From: Setophaga petechia
Lineage: Eukaryota > Chordata > Aves > Passeriformes > Parulidae
NCBI GenBank assembly: GCA_024362935.1
Contig: JANCRA010000006.1
Location: 37,751,924 to 37,815,923 of the forward strand
Length of the DNA stretch: 64,000 nt
Direction: 5' to 3'
The translations under genes were made by a program, and so were the position numbers. The notes beneath the pieces are model-generated. The model was not told the origin of the DNA. It was given only the letters and a program-made list of their open reading frames with translations, and made no database searches. Below are positions 63,601-64,000 of this stretch, one piece after another; positions within the stretch are counted from its first letter, which is position 1; every line of letters begins with the position of its first letter.

Positions 63601-64000
63601 TCTAAGCAAATAGCTTTTTCACTATGTCTCGCAAGGAGAAAACCTTCCTGCTCACTAAACAACTTCCATCGTGTTGTAGATGTTGCACAGAGGGCTTCAG
63701 AGTGTTCTCTAACAAGAAAAAGAAAGTTGTCTAAGACGCCTTCCTTTCAAGTATTAATGTGAATGGAAAGGCGAGAGAGTGGGAAAGTACTGTTTTCTAG
63801 CACTTTGCAGGCTGCTAACACAATTGCAGTGCTGTGTAGCAGTTAGCTTTTCAGTGCACTGCAGTAAGTGTTTCTTGTCACCTACATCTAAGCAAATAGC
63901 TTTATCACTCTGTCTAGCAAGGAGAAAACCTTCTTGCTCACTAAACATTTCCTATCATGTTCTAGAAGTTGCACAGAGGGCTGCAGTGTGTTTTGCAGCA

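Larger units (their letters stand above)
1..64000. repeat. Satellite DNA array, 286-bp monomer, 223 complete head-to-tail copies
   Basis: Seen: the same sequence recurs every 286 bp from end to end, starting at 17, 303, 589 and so on to 63779, always in one orientation. Eight monomers are shorter (285, 282, 285, 285, 282, 284, 285 and 284 bp, at starts 6309, 9740, 12024, 17171, 20602, 36328, 39758 and 52055), which accounts for the total 16-bp phase drift. There is no interruption by unrelated sequence. Because 286 is not a multiple of three, each reading frame shifts from monomer to monomer and stops appear in every monomer, so this is not a repeat-protein gene. Known: head-to-tail arrays of this size with higher-order periodicity are typical of centromeric or pericentromeric satellites. 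Inferred: non-coding satellite of an unidentified eukaryote. Confidence 0.98.
54280..64000. repeat. Long duplicated block, long copy (9,721 bp, cut by the window end)
   Basis: 54280-58630 corresponds to 42556-46906 (offset 11,724) and 60633-64000 to 46907-50274 (offset 13,726). The 2,002 bp between, 58631-60632, is an extra copy of the preceding seven monomers. I found three substitutions outside the length change: two in the F monomer near 55355-55357 (CCTGATCAC instead of CCGGCTCAC) and 57834 G versus 46110 C. Both edges of the extra unit lie at equivalent monomer offsets. Confidence 0.9.

Noticed and set aside
1..64000. CRISPR array
   Set aside because: The unit is 286 bp with no short-repeat and unique-spacer alternation, and the variable parts are themselves shared among monomers.
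1..64000. The near-identical long blocks as pure assembly artefact
   Set aside because: Each pair has a few clear differences, and one pair differs by a clean 2,002-bp unit, which is more like real sequence than collapsed or falsely duplicated contigs. It remains possible and can be settled with long reads.

Overview
The whole 64 kb window is one uninterrupted tandem satellite array. The monomer is 286 bp, every copy lies in the same orientation, and there are 223 complete monomers. A 16-bp monomer tail sits at the left edge and a 222-bp partial monomer at the right edge, so the array runs past both ends. I see no credible protein-coding gene, RNA gene, transposon insertion, inversion or CRISPR array. 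Such an array implies a eukaryotic chromosome, most likely centromeric, pericentromeric or another heterochromatic block. I do not recognise the monomer: it is not the 171-bp primate alpha-satellite length and I found no CENP-B box. The species cannot be told from the sequence.

Monomers are numbered here from the first G of GTGGGAAAG (17, 303, 589 and so on every 286 bp, with small deletions in eight monomers). They fall into about ten recurring subtypes, called A to J here, defined by linked variants between monomer offsets about 21 and 228. The rest, about 78 bp spanning each monomer junction, is nearly invariant and carries an imperfect inverted repeat. Subtypes follow each other in a restricted order: E is followed by F in all 16 cases, B by a C-left monomer in all 18, and J by I in 12 of 14.

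Layout: 1-858 (A B C) is another copy of 2861-3703. 859-3986 is largely repeated at 6007-9229. 3987-11956 is a 7,970-bp block repeated at 14849-22818 with only four substitutions that I could find. Between these copies, 11957-14848 holds private monomers with an X-Y-Y-X order. 22819-27359 is mixed. 27360-36596 is a tandem 15-monomer higher-order repeat (4,290 bp, about 2.15 copies). 36597-42555 contains a tandem 5-monomer repeat and a 7-monomer block. 42556-50274 is repeated at 54280-64000, and the second copy carries an extra 2,002-bp (7-monomer) tandem unit at 58631-60632. 50275-54279 lies between them and includes a diverged copy of an order also seen near 7452-9739.

The picture is of repeated unequal exchange acting on several scales (1, 5, 7, 15, about 18, 28 and more monomers), with hybrid monomers marking joints. 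No single higher-order unit has taken over. The main points of interest are the recent nested amplifications, the restricted subtype order, and the conserved dyad at every monomer junction.
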